Assembly: GCA_030635405.1 (NCBI GenBank)
Contig: DAOVZA010000142.1
Coordinates: 1-6,240 of the forward strand
Reading direction: 5' to 3'
DNA from: Desulfocapsa sp.
GTDB taxonomy: Bacteria > Desulfobacterota > Desulfobulbia > Desulfobulbales > Desulfocapsaceae
Length of the DNA: 6,240 nucleotides
This document shows, piece by piece, positions 1 to 6,240 of this stretch; within the stretch, counting starts at the first letter, position 1; each line of letters opens with the position of its first letter. The notes beneath the pieces were generated by a model. That model was not told the DNA's origin and did no database searches. It saw only the letters and a program-made list of their open reading frames with translations. The translations under genes and the position numbers were made by a program.

Positions 1-57
1 GAATAAGGGCAAGCACTCTCTAAAATCTATTCACGATAAATATAAAATCCGGTTTAG

Positions 58-162
58 TCAGCATTCCTTTATCTGGTTGAAAAAGTGGGGCCGGAGACAG
101 CCCAAAAATGGTGTGAAGTGCTTGAAAGTGTCGAGCAGGTATTATCAAAACAAAGTGAATAA
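58..162 (+). pseudogene. Possible C-terminal remnant of an upstream gene (unidentified, perhaps a regulator)
   Basis: Frame +1 is open from 58 to the TAA at 160-162 and encodes about 34 residues beginning SAFLYLVEKVGPETAQKW. They look like an amphipathic C-terminal helix followed by a polar tail ending SKQSE. The stop lies two bases before the adaptor ATG, a spacing typical of genes co-translated in an operon, and the codons resemble those of the genes downstream. The same frame is closed upstream by stops at 4-6, 37-39, 43-45 and 55-57, and I find no convincing start codon with a ribosome site. If coding, it must therefore be a decayed gene tail or one joined to another frame by a frameshift or sequencing error near 45-60. 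MarR- or TetR-type regulators often precede RND operons, so a regulator is a reasonable guess, but no DNA-binding domain is visible. It could equally be a chance open stretch. Confidence 0.3.
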
Positions 163-164
163 CT

Positions 165-1400
165 ATGAGTGAAGAACAGAAAAACGGTAGCCGTGCGACA
201 ATACTCATTCGAGTAGTTGCCTGTCTGATAATTTTACTGGTTGGATTTGGTGGCTTTGCATTCCTTAAAGGGAAAAAGAAGTCTCCTGGTCATGCGGAAC
301 AGGTTGAAAGAGCTATTCAGGTGGAAGCCGTTGCTGCTGTTTTTAAAAATGTTCCGGTGCAGATCAAAGCTCATGGTGAATTGCGCTCCCTCCGTATGGT
401 TGAAATTGCCGCAGAAGTTGCTGGCAGTGTCGTTGAGGTACACCCAAGGTTGCAGACCGGTGAGGTTATAGCTAAAGGAGAACTTCTTTTTGCCATAGAT
501 GATCGTGATTACAGAAGTGATTATGAGTCCAATAAGACACGTCTCGCTATCTTAAAAAGAGATAAGGTTATCACTGCAAAGGAACTCGATCGTGTACGAA
601 CGCTTTTTGAGAAGAATAAAGTTGGAACCAGAGCAGGAGTTGAAAAAGCTGAGAAATCCGCAAATAGCTCTGCCGACCGTTTCGCTCAGGTTAAACAGGC
701 CATGGTTCGTGCTGAAATTAAACTTGAACGTTGCAAGGTGTTTGCACCGTTCACATGCAGGATTACCTCGAAAAAAATTGAAAAGGGCCAGTATGTGGCT
801 CCCGGTAAAATTGTCCTTGGTCTCGCCGATGATTCATTGCTTGAACTCGAAGTCCCACTCGATAGTCGTGATGCTTTTAAATGGCTGCAGTTTACAGAGA
901 GTGGTGGGGATATGGCATCAACTTCAGAGGCGTGGTTCGCAGGTTTGAAACCCGTATCATGTGAAGTGAGCTGGACAGAAGATACAAGTAACAGTGCCAC
1001 AGGTATTTTAAACAGAGTCAGCTCCTACGATAAAAATACCAGAACCGTTAAAGTTGTTCTTCGTATAGATTCCAAAGAATTCATGAAGCAGAAGCGACCA
1101 ATGCCTCTTGTTTCTGGTATGTTTTGCAGAGTTGTGATTCCTGGTAAGTCCATGCAGCAAGTGGTTGAGTTACCACGTTGGGCAGTTAGTTTTGAAAACA
1201 CAGTTTACGTGATTCGTGATAGCCGCTTAGAAACCGTGCCGGTACAAGTGGCAAGGGTTCAGGACAATAACGCCTATATAAGTGAAGGGATTGCAGAGGG
1301 CGATATGGTGATCACCACTCGACTTGTGAACCCTCTTGAGCGTAGTTTGGTAAAGGTTGCAAAACCTGTACCTCCCAAGAAGGGTGAGGTGAAGAAATAA
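165..1400 (+). CDS. RND efflux periplasmic adaptor subunit (membrane fusion protein, AcrA/HlyD-like)
   Basis: This 411-residue protein would bridge the inner-membrane pump and the outer-membrane channel in the periplasm. A charged N-terminus is followed by one hydrophobic segment (about residues 13-34), which anchors the protein in the inner membrane. The two halves of a lipoyl (barrel-sandwich) domain are at about 77-111 (AEVAGSVVEVHPRLQTGEVI) and 187-221 (FAPFTCRITSKKIEKGQYV). Between them lies a roughly 70-residue charged alpha-hairpin. On it, R143 and L147 have the spacing of the channel-contacting R and L of AcrA-type hairpin tips, while the usual Ser position is G154, next to T155. A beta-barrel (about 225-330) and a membrane-proximal domain (about 335-400) follow. 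Length is normal for the family. Cys20 in VVAC loosely resembles a lipobox, but the hydrophobic stretch lies mostly after it, so a transmembrane anchor is more likely than a lipoprotein. No strong Shine-Dalgarno precedes the ATG, so translation may depend on coupling to an upstream frame. The stop overlaps the pump start. Confidence 0.93.
   Translation: MSEEQKNGSRATILIRVVACLIILLVGFGGFAFLKGKKKSPGHAEQVERAIQVEAVAAVFKNVPVQIKAHGELRSLRMVEIAAEVAGSVVEVHPRLQTGEVIAKGELLFAIDDRDYRSDYESNKTRLAILKRDKVITAKELDRVRTLFEKNKVGTRAGVEKAEKSANSSADRFAQVKQAMVRAEIKLERCKVFAPFTCRITSKKIEKGQYVAPGKIVLGLADDSLLELEVPLDSRDAFKWLQFTESGGDMASTSEAWFAGLKPVSCEVSWTEDTSNSATGILNRVSSYDKNTRTVKVVLRIDSKEFMKQKRPMPLVSGMFCRVVIPGKSMQQVVELPRWAVSFENTVYVIRDSRLETVPVQVARVQDNNAYISEGIAEGDMVITTRLVNPLERSLVKVAKPVPPKKGEVKK
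1386..1391 (+). promoter_or_regulatory. Ribosome binding site for the RND pump gene
   Basis: GAGGTG, a good match to the anti-Shine-Dalgarno sequence, lies inside the last codons of the adaptor gene, eight bases before the pump ATG at 1400. Together with the TAATG overlap it supports this start and implies translational coupling of adaptor and pump. Confidence 0.75.
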
Positions 1401-4400
1401 TGAATAAATTGCTTGCCACCTTTGCCCGTAATACGGTCTTTGCAAACATCATTCTTTTGCTCATCTTTTTTGCAGGATTTCTTGCTACAAAACTGACAGT
1501 ACGAGAGAGTTTTCCTGAATTTGCCATCGATAAACTCGTGATCACTGTTCCCTATCCAGGGGCAGATCCTGAAGAAGTGGAAGAGGGGATTAATCAGAAG
1601 ATTGAAGATGCTCTCGAATCTGTTCAGGGGATAGATCTTTACACAACAAAATCTAAAGAGGGATTAGCCTCTGTAATTGTTGATGTCAAAGATGGCTATG
1701 ATACCAGTGAAGTGCTCGATACAGTGCGTTCTTATGTGAATGCTATTTCAACTCTACCCGTTGATGCAGAAAAACCCATTATTCGTGCCATTGTGAAGAA
1801 GCAGGTCGTTATGCTGCTGGCACTGTCTGGAGATTTAAACGAAAAACAGCTTAAACAATGGGGTGAACGGATTAAGGATGAGGTTAAACTTAACCCACTT
1901 ATTTCACAGGTTGAAGCATATGGTACCCGTGAGTATGAGATTGGAATAGAGATCTCAGAAGAGAAGCTGCGTAAATATGGATTGAATTTTGATCAGGTTG
2001 CAAATGTTGTACGCAAATCCAGTTTTAACCTTGCCGGCGGAACCCTGCGTACCGTTGGTGAAGAAATACGAATTCGCACAGTTGGCCGTAAGTATACAGG
2101 AGAAGAGCTTGCAAAAATTGTAGTTCTGGCACGGCCAGGTGGTGAAATTATCACTCTGGATAAAATTGCACAAATCAAAGATGGTTTTACTGAAGATCCT
2201 ATTATTGCCACCATCGATGATCAACCGGCCATGTTTGTTCAGATTGCTAAAACTGAAGAAGAAGATGCAATTAAGATATCCAATGCGGTGCAGGCTTTTG
2301 TTGTTGAAAAACAGAAGATCTTACCACCTGGCGTTCATATTTCGGTCTTTTATGATACCACCAACTCCCTTCGTGCCAGAATTAATCTTCTGACCCGTAA
2401 CGGTGTTATCGGGCTTGGCCTTGTTTTCTTTATGTTATGGCTTTTTCTTGATCTACGCCTTTCATTCTGGGCGGGCCTTGGAATCCCCATCTCAATTGCC
2501 GGAGCAATGTTTGTTCTCTGGACGATAGATGCAAGTATCAATATGATCTCTCTCTTTGGGCTGATTATGGTGCTTGGAATTGTGGTTGATGATGCTGTTG
2601 TTGTGGGAGAGTCAATTTATGTGCACAGACAACGGGGGGAATCCCCCTTTGATGCTGCCGTTAATGGTGTTTCAGAAGTTGCCATGCCAGTTTTTGCAGC
2701 GGTAACCACCACAATTGTAGCCTTTATTCCTCTTGCGTATGTTGGAGGGACGATGGGCAAGTTTATAGCTATTTTGCCCATTGTGGTGATAGCCTGTCTT
2801 GCTTTTTCCCTTGTTGAATCACTGCTGCTGCTTCCTGCGCATTTAAGTCATCTTCCAGATTTGAATAAAAAGAAGAAATTATGGGGTCCATTTGATCTTA
2901 TTGAGCGTGGCCGGAGTTCTGTGAGTCAGGGACTCGAAAGCTTTATTGAAAAAAGATACACACCCTTTATTGCAAAGGTTCTTGATTGGCGATATGTCTC
3001 ATTGGCTGTTGCTATCTCTGTTCTTATAATCAGTATGGGACTTGTCAAAGGAGGTCTTGTTAAATTCCAGGTCATGCCCAAATTTGATGGCTTTGTAATA
3101 ACGTCCACCGCTGAGTTCCCGGAAGGTACTCCACCGGGTATCACTAGTGAAGCACTGGATCAGATCGAGAGCGCCTTTGATCGACTGGCCGCAAAGACCA
3201 CGACGTCAAGTGGAGAACCTCTTGTTCGCCAACGATTGCGACTTGTTGGACAGGTGTTGTCCGGAGATATGGGAGCCACTGGCCCTCATATGGGATCCAT
3301 TCAGATTATTCTTCTTCCTTCAGAAAAACGAGGCATACATTCAAATGATCTGTTGATTGAATGGGAAAAGGAAATCGGCGAGATACCTGGAATTAAAAGT
3401 CTTTCCTTTGCAGGAATGCATGCAGGACCTTCGGGCGCTGAAATCGAAGTCTGGTTGCAGGGGCATGATATGGATGCTCTACGTCATGCATCTGATGATT
3501 TACAGGATGCGCTTTCTGAGTTTGCAGGGGTGTATCAGATCAGTTCTGATTATGCACAGGGTAAGAACGAATTACAGTTGAGTCTTAAACCGGAGGCTAC
3601 AACCCTTGGCCTTACCGTGCAGGATCTGGCAAGACAGATTAATGCCGGTTTCTATGGTAGAGAAGCATTTCGTTTACAGCGTGGCAGTGATGATATCCGT
3701 GTGAAGGTACGGTATACAGCTAGTGAACGTACACGGGTTTCTGATTTTGAAAGAGTACATATTCGTACCAGTGATGGTCGTGAAGTCCCTTTGCTTTCCG
3801 TAGCTGATATTTCATTTGCACCCGGGTTTTCAACGATTACCCGTACCGATGGTTTACGTCGAATTAAGGTAACGGCTGAGGTTAATAATAAGCAGGCTAA
3901 TTCCAGTGAGATTTTTGCTGAGCTTGAGAAGACAATTTTCCGTGATTTAAAACGAGATTATCCCGATGTTCATCTTGCGATGCAGGGTTCCAAAAAGAAT
4001 ATGCGGGAGTCTTTTGATACCTTAAAGGTTGGTTATCCCATTGCGATGGTGGGTATCTTTGTTATTATCGCAACCATTTTCCGTTCTTATATTCAGCCTT
4101 TTATTATCCTCTTTACAATTCCCTTTGGTCTGATTGGTGCCATTATTGCTCATCTGCTCTTTGGCTATGATTTATCGATGATGTCGATCTTTGGAATGGT
4201 TGCTCTTTCTGGAGTGGTGATTAATGATGCCATTGTTCTGATAGAACGGGTCAATGAAAATCTCACCCTTGGCATGAAGTTGTTTGATGCCATTACTCAG
4301 GCTGGTGCCAGGAGGTTCAGGGCAATTTTCCTGACTTCGATCAGTACCGTTGGAGGTTTGGTTCCGCTTATTGTGGAAACGGATATGCAGGCACAGTTCC

Positions 4401-4576
4401 TTATCCCTATGGCCCTGTCTGTTGCAGGTGGCGTGATTTTTGCCACGGTATTGACCCTGGTGCTGATACCGAGTCTGTTGGTTATTATGAATGATTTTAG
4501 AAGAGTTTTTCAAAAAGGTTTGACGGGAAGATGGCCTACCCGGGAAGAAGTAGAACCACGGTCATTGAAAGTATAA
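1400..4576 (+). CDS. RND efflux transporter permease subunit (HAE1/AcrB-type pump)
   Basis: This 1058-residue protein is the inner-membrane, proton-driven pump of the tripartite exporter and would work as a trimer. It has the duplicated RND layout: TM1 (about 12-30), a large periplasmic porter loop (31-332), TM2-TM6 (333-479), a cytoplasmic linker (480-530), TM7 (531-550), a second periplasmic loop (551-875) and TM8-TM12 (876-1028). Length is normal for HAE1 pumps (about 1030-1060). TM4 carries the paired proton-relay aspartates D397 and D398 in GIVVDDAVVVGES. This points to drug or hydrophobe efflux rather than heavy-metal (CzcA-type) pumps, which usually have a single Asp there. In TM10, where AcrB has its key Lys, the sequence is GVVINDAIVLIE, so N942/D943 replace Lys/Asn. 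This is a recognisable variant among AcrB-like pumps, not a defect. The rest of the frame is intact with no stops. The substrate (drugs, bile-like detergents, lipids, solvents) cannot be told from sequence. It overlaps the adaptor by one base and ends 41 bases before the channel gene. Confidence 0.96.
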   Translation: MNKLLATFARNTVFANIILLLIFFAGFLATKLTVRESFPEFAIDKLVITVPYPGADPEEVEEGINQKIEDALESVQGIDLYTTKSKEGLASVIVDVKDGYDTSEVLDTVRSYVNAISTLPVDAEKPIIRAIVKKQVVMLLALSGDLNEKQLKQWGERIKDEVKLNPLISQVEAYGTREYEIGIEISEEKLRKYGLNFDQVANVVRKSSFNLAGGTLRTVGEEIRIRTVGRKYTGEELAKIVVLARPGGEIITLDKIAQIKDGFTEDPIIATIDDQPAMFVQIAKTEEEDAIKISNAVQAFVVEKQKILPPGVHISVFYDTTNSLRARINLLTRNGVIGLGLVFFMLWLFLDLRLSFWAGLGIPISIAGAMFVLWTIDASINMISLFGLIMVLGIVVDDAVVVGESIYVHRQRGESPFDAAVNGVSEVAMPVFAAVTTTIVAFIPLAYVGGTMGKFIAILPIVVIACLAFSLVESLLLLPAHLSHLPDLNKKKKLWGPFDLIERGRSSVSQGLESFIEKRYTPFIAKVLDWRYVSLAVAISVLIISMGLVKGGLVKFQVMPKFDGFVITSTAEFPEGTPPGITSEALDQIESAFDRLAAKTTTSSGEPLVRQRLRLVGQVLSGDMGATGPHMGSIQIILLPSEKRGIHSNDLLIEWEKEIGEIPGIKSLSFAGMHAGPSGAEIEVWLQGHDMDALRHASDDLQDALSEFAGVYQISSDYAQGKNELQLSLKPEATTLGLTVQDLARQINAGFYGREAFRLQRGSDDIRVKVRYTASERTRVSDFERVHIRTSDGREVPLLSVADISFAPGFSTITRTDGLRRIKVTAEVNNKQANSSEIFAELEKTIFRDLKRDYPDVHLAMQGSKKNMRESFDTLKVGYPIAMVGIFVIIATIFRSYIQPFIILFTIPFGLIGAIIAHLLFGYDLSMMSIFGMVALSGVVINDAIVLIERVNENLTLGMKLFDAITQAGARRFRAIFLTSISTVGGLVPLIVETDMQAQFLIPMALSVAGGVIFATVLTLVLIPSLLVIMNDFRRVFQKGLTGRWPTREEVEPRSLKV

Positions 4577-4601
4577 AATATATTAAGAGCATAACAATAG
4601 C

Positions 4602-4610
4602 AGGAAGAGG
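4602..4610 (+). promoter_or_regulatory. Ribosome binding site that decides the GTG start of the channel gene
   Basis: AGGAAGAGG is a purine-rich Shine-Dalgarno ending in AGAGG, seven bases before the GTG at 4618. No comparable site precedes the in-frame ATG at 4531, which lies within the pump gene. This is the main reason for choosing the GTG start. Confidence 0.75.
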
Positions 4611-4617
4611 ACACACA

Positions 4618-5976
4618 GTGAATTGGAAAATATCTTTCTTATTAATAACAGTAATAAGCGTTGTTGCACCCATTGCAGGCAGTACAACTCTTGATGAAGT
4701 GAAGCTGCTTGATCTCACAACTGCCCAGCAGATAGCACTTGCTGACAACCCAAGTCTTGCAGCAGCAGCTGAAAGAGTGGAACAGGCACGTCAACGGATT
4801 GAACAGGCAAAAGCTTTGTATTACCCCAGTGTTGATGCTGGCGGGTCTGCAACATCTGCTAAAATGTCTGTTGCTGATGCAACTACCCAATCGTTTCTTA
4901 TGGGTGGTGCTGATATTGATCGTAATAGTGAGAACTACAGACTGTCCCTCGGTGCTTCATGGCTTCTGTTTGACGGATTTTCCAGAAAGTTCTCAAATCT
5001 CATTGCCGAATATGGACAACAGGAAAGTGAACAGGCCAGAAGAGATGGCATGCGTCTTCTTTTGCAATCAGTTGTTGAAAGCTATTACGGTGCACAGCTT
5101 GCCCTGTACAATAAAACCATTGCCGAGGCAGATTTTTCTTTTAACTCAAATCAGGCAAGAGAAGCTGAGGTCAGTATGGGAGCCGGAGCCGGATCACTTT
5201 CTGCTGTAATCAATTTCCAGGTGCAGATGAATAATGCTTCCACGGATATTTTACTGGCTGAGCGTAATTATGATCTCGCCCTTTACGGGCTTGCTGTTCT
5301 ACTTGGCCGTGAATCTGGCAAAATGCCGGATGGTTTAGCTCTTGTTAAGATGGATATGGTTGAAGAGAATGAATTTGCCAATATTACAACTGATTCTCTA
5401 CTTGAGGTTGCAGCCTCCAATCGTCCCGATCTTTTGCGTCAGGAACTTAGTTTACAACGTGCACAGTCAACTGTTGGCGCACAGCAGGCGAGTCTTTATC
5501 CTAAAGTTTCGTTGAATGGATTATTAAATGGAAACCGAATTGATGATATGGGCTTTGAGGGAGATGATTTTGGTTCCGCACTTTCTGTGAACCTCTCCTA
5601 CAATCTCTATCGAGGTGGTGCAGATAAAGCCAGAATCGCAGAGGCCAAGGCGTACCAGAGAGAAACCGCAAGAACACTTGACCAACAGAAAAACAGAATA
5701 CAGAGTGAGGTGCGTCAGGCTATCACCAGGTTGGAACAGGCAAGAGCACAGTTAAAGCTGCAGCGTGCTTCAGTTAAACTTGTTGAACAGAGCAGGGATC
5801 TGGTTGAAGAGGGCTACAAGGCAGGTCAGGAATCACTGGCTCGTTTTAATGAAGTACAGCGTGATCTTGTTCGTACTCAGTCTCGACTGGCCTTGTCTTT
5901 GATCAGTTTGTATACCAATCGACAGGCTTTGAAGACTGCCACAGGTGAATCCTTGATGCCCTATTTGGACAAATAA
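4618..5976 (+). CDS. TolC-family outer-membrane efflux channel
   Basis: With the GTG start the product is 452 residues, a normal length for TolC/OEP proteins, and would form the trimeric outer-membrane duct through which the pump discharges. The first 22 residues (MNWKISFLLITVISVVAPIA then GS) are a textbook signal peptide with a likely cleavage after A-G-S at 20-22. The mature part shows the internal duplication of the family. Repeat one starts with LTTAQQIALADNPSL (about 33-47) and has YYPSV at 68-72 and the strand motif WLLFDGFS at 115-122. Repeat two has NRPDL at 268-272, SLYPKVSLNG at 292-301 and YNLYRGGADKARIAEAKA at 328-345. Long Gln/Ala/Glu-rich helices follow each half, as expected for the periplasmic alpha-barrel. 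Spacing to the pump gene is 41 bases, so it is almost certainly co-transcribed. An in-frame ATG at 4531 would add 29 residues, overlap the pump by 46 bases and bury the signal peptide, so it is rejected. The low Cys content is usual for the family. Confidence 0.94.
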   Translation: MNWKISFLLITVISVVAPIAGSTTLDEVKLLDLTTAQQIALADNPSLAAAAERVEQARQRIEQAKALYYPSVDAGGSATSAKMSVADATTQSFLMGGADIDRNSENYRLSLGASWLLFDGFSRKFSNLIAEYGQQESEQARRDGMRLLLQSVVESYYGAQLALYNKTIAEADFSFNSNQAREAEVSMGAGAGSLSAVINFQVQMNNASTDILLAERNYDLALYGLAVLLGRESGKMPDGLALVKMDMVEENEFANITTDSLLEVAASNRPDLLRQELSLQRAQSTVGAQQASLYPKVSLNGLLNGNRIDDMGFEGDDFGSALSVNLSYNLYRGGADKARIAEAKAYQRETARTLDQQKNRIQSEVRQAITRLEQARAQLKLQRASVKLVEQSRDLVEEGYKAGQESLARFNEVQRDLVRTQSRLALSLISLYTNRQALKTATGESLMPYLDK

Positions 5977-6172
5977 GACTGAAACCGGAGCAGGTAACAA
6001 AAAAAGAATTAAGATACCCATCGATAACTTTTGAGCTCAGGGGGAAGCAGGGTTTGCATCGTTGATGCTTTGATTTATCTGAGACTTTGGAAACAAGGAT
6101 GAATTCAGGAAAACAGATTGCCTGCTTATCCTCTTGCAGCATCTTGTTATGCTTTTTTTCATAATATTAAGA
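5977..6172. other. Non-coding stretch after the efflux operon
   Basis: I find no open frame here with a credible start, ribosome site or protein-like sequence on either strand. A perfect short hairpin GCATC-GTT-GATGC lies at 6056-6068, followed by a broken T-rich run. It may contribute to RNA 3'-end folding but is weak. A second hairpin with a T-tract is listed separately as a candidate terminator. Confidence 0.5.
6138..6159 (+). terminator. Candidate weak rho-independent terminator of the efflux operon
   Basis: AGCAT (6138-6142) and ATGCT (6149-6153) pair around a six-base loop, and a run of seven T (6153-6159) follows directly. The stem is only five pairs and contains just two G-C pairs, so it would be inefficient alone. 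An overlapping alternative fold pairs ATCTT (6141-6145) with AAGAT (6168-6172). Its place about 160 bases after the last stop, before a possible convergent gene, suits an operon end. Confidence 0.35.
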
Positions 6173-6240
6173 TCATAGCTTGCAGCGTTTTTCTATCTCC
6201 TGTGAACGTTGCTTCATTTCCATATTTGCATGATGCTGCC
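6173..6240 (-). CDS. Possible C-terminal end of a convergent gene (partial, unidentified)
   Basis: On the - strand a frame is open from the window edge (first full codon at 6238) for 21 codons to a TGA at 6175-6173. It reads QHHANMEMKQRSQEIEKRCKL. The Glu/Lys/Arg/Gln-rich, helix-forming composition is protein-like and the placement would give a normal tail-to-tail arrangement with the efflux operon. So short a stretch can be open by chance, no family can be recognised, and the rest would lie outside the window. Confidence 0.28.
   Translation of the reverse strand, partial: QHHANMEMKQRSQEIEKRCKL

Noticed and set aside
18..48. A TATAAAAT -10-like sequence at 41-48 as an operon promoter.
   Set aside because: The bases about 17 upstream (CTCTAA) do not resemble a -35 box, and AT-rich matches of this kind are common by chance. 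I cannot support it as a promoter.
11..123. Inverted repeat AAGCACT (11-17) and AGTGCTT (117-123) flanking the upstream region.
   Set aside because: Seven bases separated by 99 bases is expected by chance and does not look like a regulator operator or insertion-element end.
20..208. A 62-residue open frame on the - strand across the operon's upstream region.
   Set aside because: It overlaps the adaptor start, has no visible ribosome site, and its translation resembles no protein pattern I recognise. It is most likely a shadow frame.
1400..4576. Heavy-metal (CzcA-type) identity for the pump.
   Set aside because: TM4 has the paired Asp of HAE1 drug pumps, and neither the adaptor nor the pump shows metal-binding His or Met clusters.
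5903..6142. A 79-residue - strand open frame beginning at 6142.
   Set aside because: It runs into the end of the channel gene, lacks a ribosome site, and has a low-complexity, non-protein-like translation.
1..6240. CRISPR arrays, tRNA or rRNA genes, insertion sequences, toxin-antitoxin or phage-like modules.
   Set aside because: No spaced direct repeats, RNA-gene hallmarks, transposase-like proteins or terminal inverted repeats were seen. The three efflux genes explain nearly all of the window.

Overview
The window is almost entirely a compact, three-gene tripartite efflux operon on the + strand. Gene order is the classical one: periplasmic adaptor (membrane fusion protein, 165-1400), RND inner-membrane pump of the HAE1/AcrB type (1400-4576), then a TolC-type outer-membrane channel (4618-5976). 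Together the three products would form an envelope-spanning, proton-driven exporter, so the host is a Gram-negative (diderm) bacterium. Base composition looks moderately AT-rich by eye, codon choice looks similar across the three genes, and nothing marks the operon as recently acquired. The flavour of the proteins is compatible with a deltaproteobacterium-like (Desulfobacterota) host, but that is a low-confidence impression that I could not test.

Region by region. Positions 1-164 precede the adaptor. They contain a short open stretch (58-162) in frame +1 that reads like the C-terminal helix of a protein and stops two bases before the adaptor ATG. Its frame is closed by several stops just upstream, so it may be the tail of a broken or frameshifted upstream gene. 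Position and helical character suggest a regulator, but this is unproven. The adaptor stop and pump start overlap in TAATG, with a good Shine-Dalgarno inside the adaptor's last codons. The pump and the channel are separated by 41 bases that hold a strong Shine-Dalgarno before a GTG start. That start exposes a clean signal peptide, and the longer ATG-initiated reading that overlaps the pump gene is less likely.

After the channel gene, 5977-6240 has no convincing complete gene. It holds a weak hairpin followed by seven T residues (6138-6159), a candidate operon terminator. At the right edge there is a 21-codon open stretch on the - strand (6173-6238) that could be the C-terminal end of a convergent gene.

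No new kind of system is evident. The points most worth a second look are the pump's proton-relay residues (Asp-Asp in TM4, but Asn-Asp where AcrB has its TM10 lysine), the broken reading frame directly in front of the operon, and the start-site choice for the channel gene. The substrate of the pump cannot be told from sequence alone.
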